Shown: positions 8,713 through 17,301, numbered from the stretch's first letter. The stretch is DNA of 64,000 bases from Bacillus salipaludis (GCF_004358205.1 NZ_SMYO01000010.1:166457-230456); one strand, 5' to 3'. The notes: a model not told the origin generated them from the sequence alone. A program made the numbers and translations.

Positions 8713-9108
8713 CTATTTCGCATTCGCATCTGGCTGATGAATTCCAATGATATTCCCTTCGGTATCGATATAGTATCCCTGCCACGCCATTCCAGGCAGG
8801 GCATATTTAGGCATTGCGACCTTGCCGCCATTCTCTAAGATTTTGGTTTCCGTTATATCATAGTCTCCCACTCCCATTGTACAAACAAAACCATTCACCG
8901 CCTGATTGGCTTCCGGTTTGACCCCTTGGCGCTGCATCAAAGCACCATTAATCCCCATATCATTTTCATCACCCGTAACAGCTCCAAAGTAAGGCATGCC
9001 AGCATACTCACTCCAATCTTGAAAGGACCATCCGAATACCTCTCCATAAAACTTCTTTGCCCGTTCCATGTCATCCACATGAATTTCGAAATGAATTAAT
9101 CTTCCCAT
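8713..9108 (-). CDS. VOC (glyoxalase/extradiol-like) family protein
   Basis: 131 aa, one vicinal-oxygen-chelate module: 'MGRLIHFEIHVDDMERAKKF' at the start, then 'YGEVFGWSFQDW', and 'YYIDTEGNIIGIHQPDANAK' at the end. The His near residue 6 and the Glu near residue 120 are at the usual metal-ligand positions. AGGAGG precedes the ATG by 6 bases. Such stand-alone VOC proteins include glyoxalases and antibiotic-binding proteins; the substrate is unknown. Confidence 0.85.
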   Translation of the reverse strand: MGRLIHFEIHVDDMERAKKFYGEVFGWSFQDWSEYAGMPYFGAVTGDENDMGINGALMQRQGVKPEANQAVNGFVCTMGVGDYDITETKILENGGKVAMPKYALPGMAWQGYYIDTEGNIIGIHQPDANAK

Positions 9109-9271
9109 ATAGACCTCCTATTTTTTAAAAAAATATTCGCTTTAAATCAATTCGTTTATTCGCTTTCAATTTCCTCTCTATTATCGTGAAGAATATGGAA
9201 AAATATTCATCGCTCATCATTCACTTTTGAATTTTTAGTTAATATTTTTTAACCATTTTTAAGGAAATAAA

Positions 9272-9308
9272 TTGATTTAACTTAAATATAGTAATATAAT
9301 CATTACTA
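9272..9308 (+). promoter_or_regulatory. SigA promoter overlapped by a MarR-type operator
   Basis: TTGATT (9272-9277), 17-bp spacer, TATAAT (9295-9300). The -10 box lies inside the inverted repeat TAGTAAT-N6-ATTACTA (9289-9308), just upstream of the MarR start codon. The geometry implies autorepression of the MarR-methyltransferase operon. Confidence 0.75.
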
Positions 9309-9326
9309 ATTTAAGGGGGTTTATTT

Positions 9327-9758
9327 TTGATTGAAGAAATAGCTAAAGAATACATTGCTCTGATACCGAATCTCTTTGGTAGTTTTAGTGAATTAAACAA
9401 GGATTCTGTGGAATTATCCCATTTACAGAATCACGTTATAGAATATATGTACATGCAGAATAAAGCTCTAAATCTTAAAGAAATCAGCATTGGTCTAAAT
9501 ATTGCTAAGCAGCAACTAACGAATATCGTGAAGGATTTAGAAGCTGGCGGATATTTAATTAAAATGCCTGACATCAAGGATAAACGGGCAGTCTTAGTTT
9601 CTCTCACACCAAAAGGAAAAGAAATTGAAGATAAGAAATGGACGAAGATTTATCAAACATTTAGTAAAAGTATTACTAAGTTAAATAAGGAAGAACAGTT
9701 GGATTTACAATTTTCTCTTCACAAGGTGAATGTAATGTTAAAAAAAATGAAGGATTAA
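9327..9758 (+). CDS. MarR-family transcriptional regulator
   Basis: 143 aa with a central winged helix: 'LNLKEISIGLNIAKQQLTNI' (recognition region), then 'LEAGGYLIKMPDIKDKRAVL' and 'VSLTPKGKE' forming the wing. It starts at TTG after AAGGGGG. It precedes a class I methyltransferase gene by 35 bp, likely in one operon. The palindrome over its promoter suggests it controls itself. Confidence 0.9.
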   Translation: MIEEIAKEYIALIPNLFGSFSELNKDSVELSHLQNHVIEYMYMQNKALNLKEISIGLNIAKQQLTNIVKDLEAGGYLIKMPDIKDKRAVLVSLTPKGKEIEDKKWTKIYQTFSKSITKLNKEEQLDLQFSLHKVNVMLKKMKD

Positions 9759-9793
9759 TGTTTTTCGAATAGAAAATAACAGGAGAGAGAAAG

Positions 9794-10609
9794 ATGTTTT
9801 TAAACGGAACCCATAAAATAAATTTAACAGAAGAAAAAGAAACTCTTCTGATTACCTTATATGCAAAGGCATTAGACAGTCATTCAAAACATCCCATTCT
9901 TCATGATAATAAGGCAGAAGAAATCCTGCAGAAAATTGACTATGACTTTGAAAAAATCAATCATTTTGGCAACGAAATCATGGTCCTTCGAGCTAAACAA
10001 TTGGATACATGGCTGCAGGAGTTCCTAAAAAAGAAGCCCGAAGCAACGGTACTTAACCTCGGTTGTGGTCTGGATACAAGAATATCAAGAATAAATCCAC
10101 CATCGACGGCAAGTTGGTTTGATGTAGATTTCCCTGAAGTTATCGAATTACGAAAGCTCTTTTTTTCAAATCAAGAGGGTTACGAAATGATCTCTTCTTC
10201 GGTTACCGAACTGACCTGGTTGGATCAAATCCCAAGAAACAAGCCAGTAATGATCATTGCTGAAGGCATGTTGGAATACCTGACAAAGGATGAAGTAAAA
10301 AAACTTCTTAATCGGTTAACTCGCTATTTCCCACATGGACAGATTGCTTTTGACGTAATGAATTCATTTGCAATAAATTCAGGTAAAGAACGTCTAAAAG
10401 AAACGACCGGAGCTGTACACAAGTGGATAGTTAATGATATTCAGGATGTTGATCGCTTAAACTCCAAATTGAAAAGAATATCTGCCTTTTCTGTTTTTAA
10501 ATCAAAGTACGTTCATAAACTTCCTTTAAAAGTTCGCTTGATTTATGCAGCAATGACGGTCTTTCCTAGTTTAAGAAATATGATGCGTTTGCTTTTGTAT
10601 AGGTTTTAA
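9794..10609 (+). CDS. Class I SAM-dependent methyltransferase (leucine carboxyl methyltransferase/TcmP-like)
   Basis: 271 aa. The SAM-binding motif is 'TVLNLGCGLDTRISRI' (about residues 85-100), followed by the acidic 'WFDVDFPEVIELR' and 'MIIAEGMLEYL'. These are hallmarks of the LCM/O-methyltransferase family found in polyketide tailoring and small-molecule modification. The preceding MarR regulator suggests methylation of an inducing toxicant or a secondary metabolite. No biosynthetic genes are adjacent, so the acceptor is unknown. Confidence 0.87.
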   Translation: MFLNGTHKINLTEEKETLLITLYAKALDSHSKHPILHDNKAEEILQKIDYDFEKINHFGNEIMVLRAKQLDTWLQEFLKKKPEATVLNLGCGLDTRISRINPPSTASWFDVDFPEVIELRKLFFSNQEGYEMISSSVTELTWLDQIPRNKPVMIIAEGMLEYLTKDEVKKLLNRLTRYFPHGQIAFDVMNSFAINSGKERLKETTGAVHKWIVNDIQDVDRLNSKLKRISAFSVFKSKYVHKLPLKVRLIYAAMTVFPSLRNMMRLLLYRF

Positions 10610-10658
10610 ACGTCTTAATAAAGATACACTCACTTTCAAATTGAGGAGATATTTTAAA

Positions 10659-10952
10659 ATGACCACTTCAGAAAAACATTTAAGAACCTGCAACAAAGGA
10701 CATAAATACTATAAAAGCAGCGACTGCCCAACCTGTCCAACTTGTGAGAAAGAACGCAAACCTAGCAGCGGATTTCTTTCCCTCCTATCGGCTCCTGCAA
10801 GACGGGCATTAGAAATCAACGGAATAACTTCTTTAAACGAACTATCAAAATTAAGTGAGAAAGAGATTTTGGAATTTCACGGTATGGGTCCAGCTTCTTT
10901 ACCTAAACTTAGGTCCGCTTTAATAGAAAATGGGTTATCATTCAGGAACTGA
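10659..10952 (+). CDS. Small protein with Cys motifs and an RNA polymerase alpha-CTD-like domain
   Basis: 97 aa. The N-terminal part has a cluster of metal-ligand candidates ('CNKGHKYYKSSDCPTCPTC'), a probable zinc ribbon. The C-terminal part ('APARRALEINGITSLNELSK' ... 'EFHGMGPASLPKLRSAL') matches the helix-hairpin-helix alpha-CTD fold that contacts DNA UP elements. GAGGAG lies 10 bases before the ATG; the TTG of the longer frame overlaps this site. A strong terminator follows. It may bind DNA or mimic alpha-CTD; the role is not established. Confidence 0.8.
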   Translation: MTTSEKHLRTCNKGHKYYKSSDCPTCPTCEKERKPSSGFLSLLSAPARRALEINGITSLNELSKLSEKEILEFHGMGPASLPKLRSALIENGLSFRN

Positions 10953-10971
10953 TCTCAAGAATTGAAAGGAA

Positions 10972-11006
10972 AAGGGTTCGAGAATTTTACAATTTCTCGA
11001 ACCCTT
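10972..11006 (+). terminator. Strong terminator after the alpha-CTD-like gene
   Basis: AAGGGTTCGAGAA pairs exactly with TTCTCGAACCCTT around a short loop. The 3' tail is CTTATCT, so the T tract is weak for this strand. Confidence 0.7.
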
Positions 11007-11062
11007 CTTATCTAAATTAACGCATACTAGCCATTTTACTGAATTTTTTTATCTAATGTATC

Positions 11063-12178
11063 TCAATCATAAGAAGCCATTGTTTGTAATTCTTCACTTG
11101 CTTGTGGAGTTACATAAATGGTCCGGCTTGGAAAAGCAATTTCTACTCCCTCTTCCTCTAAGATCCCCATGATTTCTAAATTGATTTCATGTTTAATCTT
11201 AACGTGTTCTGCCCAAACGGTTGAATTGGTGAAAAAATAGACAAGAACATCGAGACTGCTCTCATTATAATGGTCAAATGCAACCATCACCGTTTCCGGA
11301 TGAATTTCTTCATGATTGTTCAACATAAATTCAATTCGATGAACCACTCTTTGAATTTGTTCCTTGGTGGTTCTATAATTGAGTCCCAAGTCAAAAGAAA
11401 TTCGTCTTTTTCCCATGCGGCTCCAATTGGTAATCGCTTCATTTGCAAGTGTTGCATTAGGAACAGTAACAAGTGCTTGACTAAACGTGCGAATTTTAGT
11501 ACTTCTGAAATTGATATCTTCTACGATTCCCTCTACGCTCGGTGTTAAGATCCAATCCCCAATCGAAAAAGGCTTTTCTGTTACAATAACGATTCCGCCG
11601 ATTAGATTACCGACCGCCTCTTTTGCAGCTAAAGCAAACGCCAGTCCCCCTAACCCAAGACCTGCGACCAAGCCATTTACGTCATAATCAAATTCCTGAC
11701 CAATGATACTTAAACTAATAGCAATCATGATGACACGGATAGCTCTTGAAATAAACGGAATAAGAATTAAATCAATCTTATTATTAATTTTTTCATTAAC
11801 ACTAATTAAGATTCCCGAGGTTGGAGAGGACAAATTAAACAATCCCCATGTGATTAATACGATGACCATTGAACGTAAAAATTTTAAAAAGAATGTATTG
11901 TGTTGATCGATATATGGGAAATAATCCATTGCGAGGTACAAACCGAAAATAATAAAGAACCATCCTAAAGGACGTTCAAAACTTAAACAGATTTGGGTAA
12001 TAAAATCTGTTGGTGTTTTTTTAGCTAGTTTTAAAATCAATTGAAACACATACTTGGTAAATAGGTTTCTAAATAAAATAAATAAAAGTAAAATCCCTAT
12101 CGAAATTCCAACATTTTCTAACTTGTCGTAGTCAATATCCGACATTGAAAAAGCCATTACAAATGAATCAAAAGACAT
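11063..12178 (-). CDS. MscS-family mechanosensitive ion channel
   Basis: 371 aa. Several N-terminal hydrophobic helices precede the pore helix 'NGLVAGLGLGGLAFALAAKEAVGNLIGGI' region (quoted across the Gly/Ala-rich TM3). The beta domain follows ('KPFSIGDWI', 'GIVEDINFRSTKIRTF', 'VTVPNATLANEAITNWS'). These are the MscS signatures: the channel opens under membrane tension to release solutes on osmotic downshock. GGGAGAAGG precedes the ATG. It is monocistronic, with the C-terminus ending soon after the alpha/beta domain. Confidence 0.93.
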   Translation of the reverse strand: MSFDSFVMAFSMSDIDYDKLENVGISIGILLLFILFRNLFTKYVFQLILKLAKKTPTDFITQICLSFERPLGWFFIIFGLYLAMDYFPYIDQHNTFFLKFLRSMVIVLITWGLFNLSSPTSGILISVNEKINNKIDLILIPFISRAIRVIMIAISLSIIGQEFDYDVNGLVAGLGLGGLAFALAAKEAVGNLIGGIVIVTEKPFSIGDWILTPSVEGIVEDINFRSTKIRTFSQALVTVPNATLANEAITNWSRMGKRRISFDLGLNYRTTKEQIQRVVHRIEFMLNNHEEIHPETVMVAFDHYNESSLDVLVYFFTNSTVWAEHVKIKHEINLEIMGILEEEGVEIAFPSRTIYVTPQASEELQTMASYD

Positions 12179-12359
12179 TTCTAAAATACCTTCTCCCTTT
12201 TTGCGATCTAATTTTTTAAACCATTACATCGAAATATCATAACTTTTTTAACAGGATATTTGAATACAACAAAAGTCACAGATTATAGGAAAATATCTGT
12301 GCTAAAAAATGGAAAGCTGTAAAAAGGGAAATACCGTGCAACTGTTACCAAGTAACATG

Positions 12360-12518
12360 TTAAAAACTGAAAGGAAGACTGATAAAGTTCTGCACAAAAA
12401 GGAATCCTGCATAGATGGTCTGACCAACTAGAGTCAATCCTAAAACAACCGACGGAACAAATTTTGTTTGAACAAGAGCCCCTTTCCTAGCAGGGTACTC
12501 CTCGACATCAACACTTGT
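12360..12518 (-). pseudogene. Relic of a small membrane-protein gene
   Basis: The reverse frame gives 52 codons without an N-terminal start: acidic 'SVDVEEYPARKGALVQTKFV' followed by a hydrophobic helix 'PSVVLGLTLVGQTIYAGFLF' and 'VQNFISLPFSF', then stop. A stop (12519-12521) lies directly upstream and no start codon with a ribosome binding site is visible. The amphipathic-plus-membrane pattern looks like a decayed coding sequence. The family is not recognised, and chance is possible. Confidence 0.35.
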
Positions 12519-12571
12519 TTACACACTTGAATGGTCCACATTATATCCCTCTCTCTTTGCCGGATAAGAAA

Positions 12572-12600
12572 GAGAAGCACCCAGCCTATAAGGTGCTCCT
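12572..12600 (-). terminator. Terminator after pspA
   Basis: GAGGAGCACC pairs with GGTGCTTCTC on the reverse strand, followed by TTTCTT. The core stem is AGCACC/GGTGCT. Confidence 0.75.
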
Positions 12601-12610
12601 CGTCTTTGAA

Positions 12611-13288
12611 TTATAATGCGGCCACTTTATCTTTTTCACTCTTTAACTTTTCAAGTTCTTTACTGAGTTCTTCCTCACTCACATAGTTAGAGTATGCTGC
12701 CTCAAACTGAGCTAATGGAGCTGTAAACTGGTTGCCTGCCTGGACCTCTGCTTCCATTAATAAAATCTTTTCCTCTGCACGTGCTACACCTCTGGCAATA
12801 TCATCGGTATGGAAAGAAACCGTTACATTTTGAATTTGTTTCATCGATTGAGCGACATTCGCACGAGAAGCTAACAAAATTTTCTTTTGCTGCATTTGGT
12901 TATACGTTTCTTTCAGCTGGTCTAATTTTTCTACAAGGATTTGAGTTCGTCCCTTAATGGACTCTAATTGATCTACATATAGTTGTAATTGGTTTTCCTT
13001 GCTGAGCTTTTCTTGTACCGCTAGTTTTGCCATTGCCTCTTCACCTTGTTCAAGTGCCAGTTTCGCCTGGCGAGTACGCTTGTCTACTAATGATTTCGTA
13101 TCAGCAATCAGTGCTTCCTGTTTTTTCTCTACAAAAATTTGTCGAGCTAAGGCGTTTTGACCTTTTACAATTTCCTTTTCCATTTCTCTCGAATATTCAT
13201 TTAACATCGCAATTGGATCTTCCATTCCATCTAATAGTCCATTTATTTCTGCCATTGTAATTGTCTTTAATCGTTTAAAAATACCCAT
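12611..13288 (-). CDS. pspA: PspA/IM30 (Vipp1/LiaH) family envelope-stress protein
   Basis: 225 aa. It begins 'MGIFKRLKTITMAEINGLLD' with the amphipathic membrane-binding helix, followed by long coiled-coil helices ('EYSREMEKEIVKGQNALARQ', 'LVDKRTRQAKLALEQGEEAM') and a charged C-terminus. Members form rings or helical rods on damaged membranes. It lies 2 bp downstream of a small His/Gly-rich membrane-protein gene, probably a membrane anchor or partner. In B. subtilis the relatives LiaH and PspA are paired with membrane proteins in the same way. Confidence 0.92.
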   Translation of the reverse strand: MGIFKRLKTITMAEINGLLDGMEDPIAMLNEYSREMEKEIVKGQNALARQIFVEKKQEALIADTKSLVDKRTRQAKLALEQGEEAMAKLAVQEKLSKENQLQLYVDQLESIKGRTQILVEKLDQLKETYNQMQQKKILLASRANVAQSMKQIQNVTVSFHTDDIARGVARAEEKILLMEAEVQAGNQFTAPLAQFEAAYSNYVSEEELSKELEKLKSEKDKVAAL

Positions 13289-13290
13289 TT

Positions 13291-13695
13291 TTATTCATTC
13301 TCCTTTTTAATTAATAGATTTTTTTCCCATTGATCTAGAATGTTAGCATTTTGGTTTGTTACTGGAATTTGTGAACCTGTAAGTGAGGTATCAATAAATT
13401 GTTGCATGGAAGAGGCTTTTGACCTTTTTTTAAACCATCTTACTAATAGAACTAAAACAGCTAGTCCACTAATAAGGAAAAGCCAAGGGACCCCGCCTCC
13501 ATGGTGAGCACCATGCATCATTGGGTGGCCGTCAAAACCGCCGCCGTGCCCCATTTCACCATGACCACGTCCTCCTTGCGGGACTCTAGCATACGCGCTC
13601 CTACCTCCTATATGAAAGTGAAGTACGTTTACTACTAGTACTGAAGAGGCAATGATGACTCCCCAGAAAATACCCTTTTTTACTTTTGTATTCAT
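13291..13695 (-). CDS. Membrane protein with a His/Gly-rich extracellular loop, PspA partner candidate
   Basis: 134 aa. An N-terminal hydrophobic helix ('GIFWGVIIASSVLVVNVLHF') is followed by a Gly/His/Met-rich loop (about residues 35-68, 'HGEMGHGGGFDGHPMMHGAH'), a second helix ('WLFLISGLAVLVLLVRWF') and a cytoplasmic tail rich in Lys. The loop could bind Cu, Ni or Zn. The gene ends 2 bp before pspA, so the two are cotranscribed. No named family was recognised. A role in anchoring PspA or sensing metal at the envelope is inference. Confidence 0.75.
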   Translation of the reverse strand: MNTKVKKGIFWGVIIASSVLVVNVLHFHIGGRSAYARVPQGGRGHGEMGHGGGFDGHPMMHGAHHGGGVPWLFLISGLAVLVLLVRWFKKRSKASSMQQFIDTSLTGSQIPVTNQNANILDQWEKNLLIKKENE

Positions 13696-13834
13696 TTCTT
13701 TATCCTCCTTTCGTTACCTGATGAAATGAATATTAATAGAGAATGGTGAAAACTTGGTGAAAAGAAAAAGATTAGAAGTATTTTTTAGAGAAATATAAAA
13801 AAATGCTAAGACCACGGTATATAAGATCAAACGC

Positions 13835-13880
13835 AAAAAAAGACCCAGAAATCGGAAATTTTTTTCGCGAAGTCTGGATC
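13835..13880 (-). terminator. Terminator after the glycosyltransferase gene
   Basis: GATCCAGA pairs with TCTGGGTC around a long A/T-rich loop, followed by seven T on the reverse strand. Confidence 0.75.
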
Positions 13881-13925
13881 AGATTCATTTATTTTAAATT
13901 ATCTCTTAGCTGAGAAATTTTTATA

Positions 13926-15116
13926 TTAGTTATCATATTGACTTATAAATTCAAAAATCTTATTAACAGCCTGCTGATATCCACCCGATTTTTGTAAGGA
14001 TTCCTTCATTTTTGCCGCAGCATTATGGAAGGATGACTGGTTCAACACATGGTCAGCAGATTCACGCAGCTGATTTGCCGTCAGACATTTCATTTGTAAT
14101 TGAATACCTGCGCCTACCCTTTCTACTTGCCCGGCAATGATCGGCTGATCCGCACTTTGCGGGATTACAATGAGGGGAACCCCATAATAGAGCCCCTCAT
14201 GTGCACTGTTCATTCCACCATGTGTGATAAATAATTTAGCGTATTTTAGCACTTCAGTTTGTGGGACATAATTTTTCACAATGAAGTTTTTAGGAATCTC
14301 CCCCAAATCGGATATTTGAACTTTTTCACCAATAGCCATAACAACGTTATGGTCCGTGTTGCCAAAAGCCTTAATACAAAGCTTATAGAAATCAATTGCT
14401 TGGTTAAATACAGTACCCAGTGAAATGTAAATTGGACTTTTTCCCTTGATTTCAGTAAGGTCGAAGTTTTCTTGCGTTAATCGTGAAGAAATGGATGTAC
14501 CTACAAATTTATAAGTTTGGTCAAATTCATCCCCGAAAGGTTGAAACTCCCTCGTAGTATAAACAATTGTAAGTGGTGCAGGGTTACAAAATACTTCGTA
14601 AGGAGAGTGGATCTCCACACCATATTTATCCTTCACCCTTCCTGTCAGTCTTTGATATTCAGCAAATGTTTCTGCAGGAATGTTTTTAGAAATCTGTTCG
14701 AACATGTTATCGAACGATCGTTTCGTCTCCGCGAAAGAAGAACAAGAACAGATTGCAGGAAGATGAAGGATTTGGGCAATTAATCGGCCGCAGCCAAACA
14801 TCGAATCGTGGATGATATAATCAAAATGCTCACCCTCGATTTGCTCCAGAACACTGGGTATCATAATCTCTACCGTATGTAAAAGACCATTGATTCTTTC
14901 GAGTAAATTATTTCTTCCGCCTGAGATAAAGGCTTTTATAAATTTTTGAGCGTCGATGGTTCTTACCATTGCCCCTGTCTTCTCAATACGCGCCCGAAAA
15001 TCTTCGATTGTAAAGTACACTACCTCTTCTTCACGCGATATAAGTTCTTGCACAACACCAATTGTTGGATTGACATGTCCTTCTGATCCAGCATTAATAA
15101 ATAAAACACGTGCCAT
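13926..15116 (-). CDS. MGT-family UDP-glycosyltransferase (macrolide glycosyltransferase-like)
   Basis: 396 aa GT-B enzyme. The N-terminal acceptor domain begins 'MARVLFINAGSEGHVNPTIG', with the catalytic His in 'GSEGHVNP'. The donor domain has 'YISLGTVFN' and the nucleotide-sugar signature 'FITHGGMNSAHEGLYYGVPL' followed by 'PQSADQP'. It resembles Bacillus YjiC/YdhE/OleD types that glycosylate macrolides, flavonoids or lipids. ATG at 15116 follows AGGAG by 8 bases; a GTG at 15125 overlaps that site. It has its own terminator and appears monocistronic. Confidence 0.9.
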   Translation of the reverse strand: MARVLFINAGSEGHVNPTIGVVQELISREEEVVYFTIEDFRARIEKTGAMVRTIDAQKFIKAFISGGRNNLLERINGLLHTVEIMIPSVLEQIEGEHFDYIIHDSMFGCGRLIAQILHLPAICSCSSFAETKRSFDNMFEQISKNIPAETFAEYQRLTGRVKDKYGVEIHSPYEVFCNPAPLTIVYTTREFQPFGDEFDQTYKFVGTSISSRLTQENFDLTEIKGKSPIYISLGTVFNQAIDFYKLCIKAFGNTDHNVVMAIGEKVQISDLGEIPKNFIVKNYVPQTEVLKYAKLFITHGGMNSAHEGLYYGVPLIVIPQSADQPIIAGQVERVGAGIQLQMKCLTANQLRESADHVLNQSSFHNAAAKMKESLQKSGGYQQAVNKIFEFISQYDN

Positions 15117-15166
15117 TATAACCACTCCTAGATAGATTTTGAAAACGATACCAGATAGATAATCAG

Positions 15167-15192
15167 AAAAAACCCCGACGGTTATCGGAGTT
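15167..15192 (-). terminator. Terminator downstream of the sigma-54 activator gene
   Basis: AACTCCGA pairs with TCGGGGTT (one mismatch) and is followed by TTTTC on the reverse strand. Confidence 0.75.
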
Positions 15193-15260
15193 TTGCAACA
15201 CTATATGAATGTCAGTGACTGAAAGTCGCTTCTTCTAATCCTAATGTTCATGTATGGGGC

Positions 15261-17126
15261 CTAATTCGTTTTTAACATATTCTCTATTTTCTTTAACTCA
15301 TTTTCGATATAAGATTTACTATGGTCAAACCCAATAATGGCTAAAACCTTTCCGTCATGGTCTATTATAGGAGAAAAGCTTGTTTTCCATTCTCCGTAAA
15401 TATCTTCATATAAAGGGGTGACTCCTGCTATCCCATTCATTGCCTCAAATGCTACTTCCATCATCTCAGGCGGACCATCGTATAAAACTCCGGGTGGAAT
15501 CACGAAATCCTCATCGGCCACAATCGTCAGCAATTTGTTATGATCAACAGCTTTAAAAATGTAGACCCATTCAATGATTCCTTCTTGTTCTCGTATTTGG
15601 GTTAATTTTTTCTGCACCTTTTGAAAAGTTGGATTCGAGGATGAAGCATTATGATTTACTAATTCAGAGATATCTTCTGGATGAATGGCAGCAGATGTAA
15701 CAATAGCCATTGATCGTAATTGTTTATTTAGATGTTGTTCCAGGATTTTTCTTTTATTTGAAGGAGAGAGAGTTTCCTCTTGAATTTTCTCACGTATTTT
15801 TTTATATTTTCTACTCATTGTTGGTTGACTAATATCGAGTACCTTCGCTGCAAGCTTAACCGATTTATATTTATCCATGGCCATTTTAATCAACTGTTCT
15901 TCAATCATATCCACTGCTTCTTCTAGAGGCATAATGTGATTAATAATAGGCGGTTCCTTTATAGTATCCTTTTTCCAAGGAATACAATGATAAACTAAGC
16001 TTGCATTCACGTTCAATTCTCTACTAGTCACAACGATTCGTTCAATTGTATTCTCTAATTGCCGAACATTTCCCGGCCAATCGTAAATACACAATAAATC
16101 AATAGCATCTGGTAAAATATTGATGTTTCTATTATATAACGTATTATACTTTGCTGCGAAATGATAGATTAAGTAAGGAATCTCTTCTATTCTTTCCCTT
16201 AATGAAGGGATTTCAATTGGGACTACATTTAAACGATAATATAAATCTTCTCTAAATCGTCCCTCTCTGACCATTTTTTCTAATGATTGATTTGTTGCAG
16301 CGATAATCTGGACATCAATATGAATCGACTTTGAGCTTCCTAAAGGGGTAACTTCTTTTTCCTGTAAAATTCGGAGTAATTTGACTTGCAAATTCATTGG
16401 CATTTCTGCAATTTCATCGAGAAAAATAATCCCTTCATTTGCTAATTCAAATTTACCGGGAGCACCATTTTTGTTTGCGCCACTAAATGCTCCACCGACA
16501 TAACCGAATAATTCACTTTCTAATAAATTTTCCGGAATTGCCCCACAGTTAACGGCAATAAAAGGTTTTGAGCTCCTATTTCCTAATTGATGAATGGTTT
16601 TAGCAATCATCTCTTTTCCAACACCGGATTCCCCTAATAAAAGGACAGATGTTGGAACTTTTGAAACCATTTCTATTGTGTTAAGTACATCTCTCATTTT
16701 TGGACTATGGACGACGATTGAAGGAGTGTGTTTTGTAACCTCGCCATCGGAAATTTCTGTTGAATCATCTAATTGATCAGAAATACCTTTTAATCCCCAT
16801 ATAATTAATTCTTCACTATCACTATTTGATGTGTACACGGTTATTAGCATATGACTGCCATTCCAAGCCTTTAATTGAAGAGAATGTACCTCTCTATTTA
16901 ATAATTGTAAAATGGGATCCCCAAAGAAAGAAATTTCCTCTAGTTCAGTAAACATTCTTCCTTTAAGTGAGATAGAGTTTGTTGACCAAAAATTTTTCAG
17001 TTCTCCACTTCGAAATAAAATCATTCCCTTTAAGTTGGTTACAATAATTTCATCGTAAATAGATAGAATACTTGATTGATAAGCTTGAAGTAGTTGTTCA
17101 TTCGATAAAATCATGGACACACCCAT
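15261..17126 (-). CDS. Sigma-54-dependent activator with a C-terminal sensor-like domain
   Basis: 621 aa. Residues 1-130 form an N-terminal PAS-like sensor. The AAA+ domain (about 135-375) has Walker A 'GESGVGKE' (165-172), the sigma-54 contact loop as GAFSGA (212-217; the usual form is GAFTGA), Walker B 'IIFLDE' (233-238) and 'RLNVVPIEIPSLRER'. A Fis-like HTH lies at about 420-441 ('SVKLAAKVLDISQPTMSRKY'). About 160 residues follow it, including 'WKTSFSPIIDHDGKVLAIIG', which looks like a Cache/PAS-type sensor. Most such activators end at the HTH. ATG follows GGAAG. It is divergent from the N-demethylase genes and surely controls them. Confidence 0.93.
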   Translation of the reverse strand: MGVSMILSNEQLLQAYQSSILSIYDEIIVTNLKGMILFRSGELKNFWSTNSISLKGRMFTELEEISFFGDPILQLLNREVHSLQLKAWNGSHMLITVYTSNSDSEELIIWGLKGISDQLDDSTEISDGEVTKHTPSIVVHSPKMRDVLNTIEMVSKVPTSVLLLGESGVGKEMIAKTIHQLGNRSSKPFIAVNCGAIPENLLESELFGYVGGAFSGANKNGAPGKFELANEGIIFLDEIAEMPMNLQVKLLRILQEKEVTPLGSSKSIHIDVQIIAATNQSLEKMVREGRFREDLYYRLNVVPIEIPSLRERIEEIPYLIYHFAAKYNTLYNRNINILPDAIDLLCIYDWPGNVRQLENTIERIVVTSRELNVNASLVYHCIPWKKDTIKEPPIINHIMPLEEAVDMIEEQLIKMAMDKYKSVKLAAKVLDISQPTMSRKYKKIREKIQEETLSPSNKRKILEQHLNKQLRSMAIVTSAAIHPEDISELVNHNASSSNPTFQKVQKKLTQIREQEGIIEWVYIFKAVDHNKLLTIVADEDFVIPPGVLYDGPPEMMEVAFEAMNGIAGVTPLYEDIYGEWKTSFSPIIDHDGKVLAIIGFDHSKSYIENELKKIENMLKTN

Positions 17127-17180
17127 ATAACACTTCCTTATATAAAGTTAAAATGATTTGATTTATTTAAAAATTATTCC

Positions 17181-17301
17181 ATATTCAAATAAAAATTTCA
17201 AATATGAATTTTTTGAATATAACAATTTCCCTTTACCAGCTTTGTAAACTTTGAGAGTCAGTAAGGATTTTAATTTTGAATAAAAATTTTATAAATGAAA
17301 T
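17181..17301 (+). promoter_or_regulatory. Candidate upstream activator sites (TTTGAATA half-sites)
   Basis: ATATTCAAA (17181-17189) and TTTGAATAT (17212-17220) form an exact inverted repeat. A third TTTGAATA lies at 17275-17282, followed by ATGAAAT. They lie about 80-180 bp upstream of the -24/-12 promoter, the distance usual for enhancer sites. The same TTTGAATA occurs upstream of the permease gene. Binding by the divergent activator is inferred. Confidence 0.5.

Larger units (their letters stand above)
12179..12610. other. 430-bp intergenic stretch
   Basis: It holds a gene relic (12360-12518), a hairpin CACAGAT/ATCTGTG at 12277-12301 that could be the relic's old terminator, and the terminator of pspA (12572-12600). 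No other feature was recognised. Confidence 0.6.

Noticed and set aside
8254..11006. Shared GGGTTCGAGAA sequence in the terminators at 8254-8297 and 10972-11006
   Set aside because: Both are plain intrinsic terminators; a shared stem of 11 bases is interesting but not enough for a repeat family.
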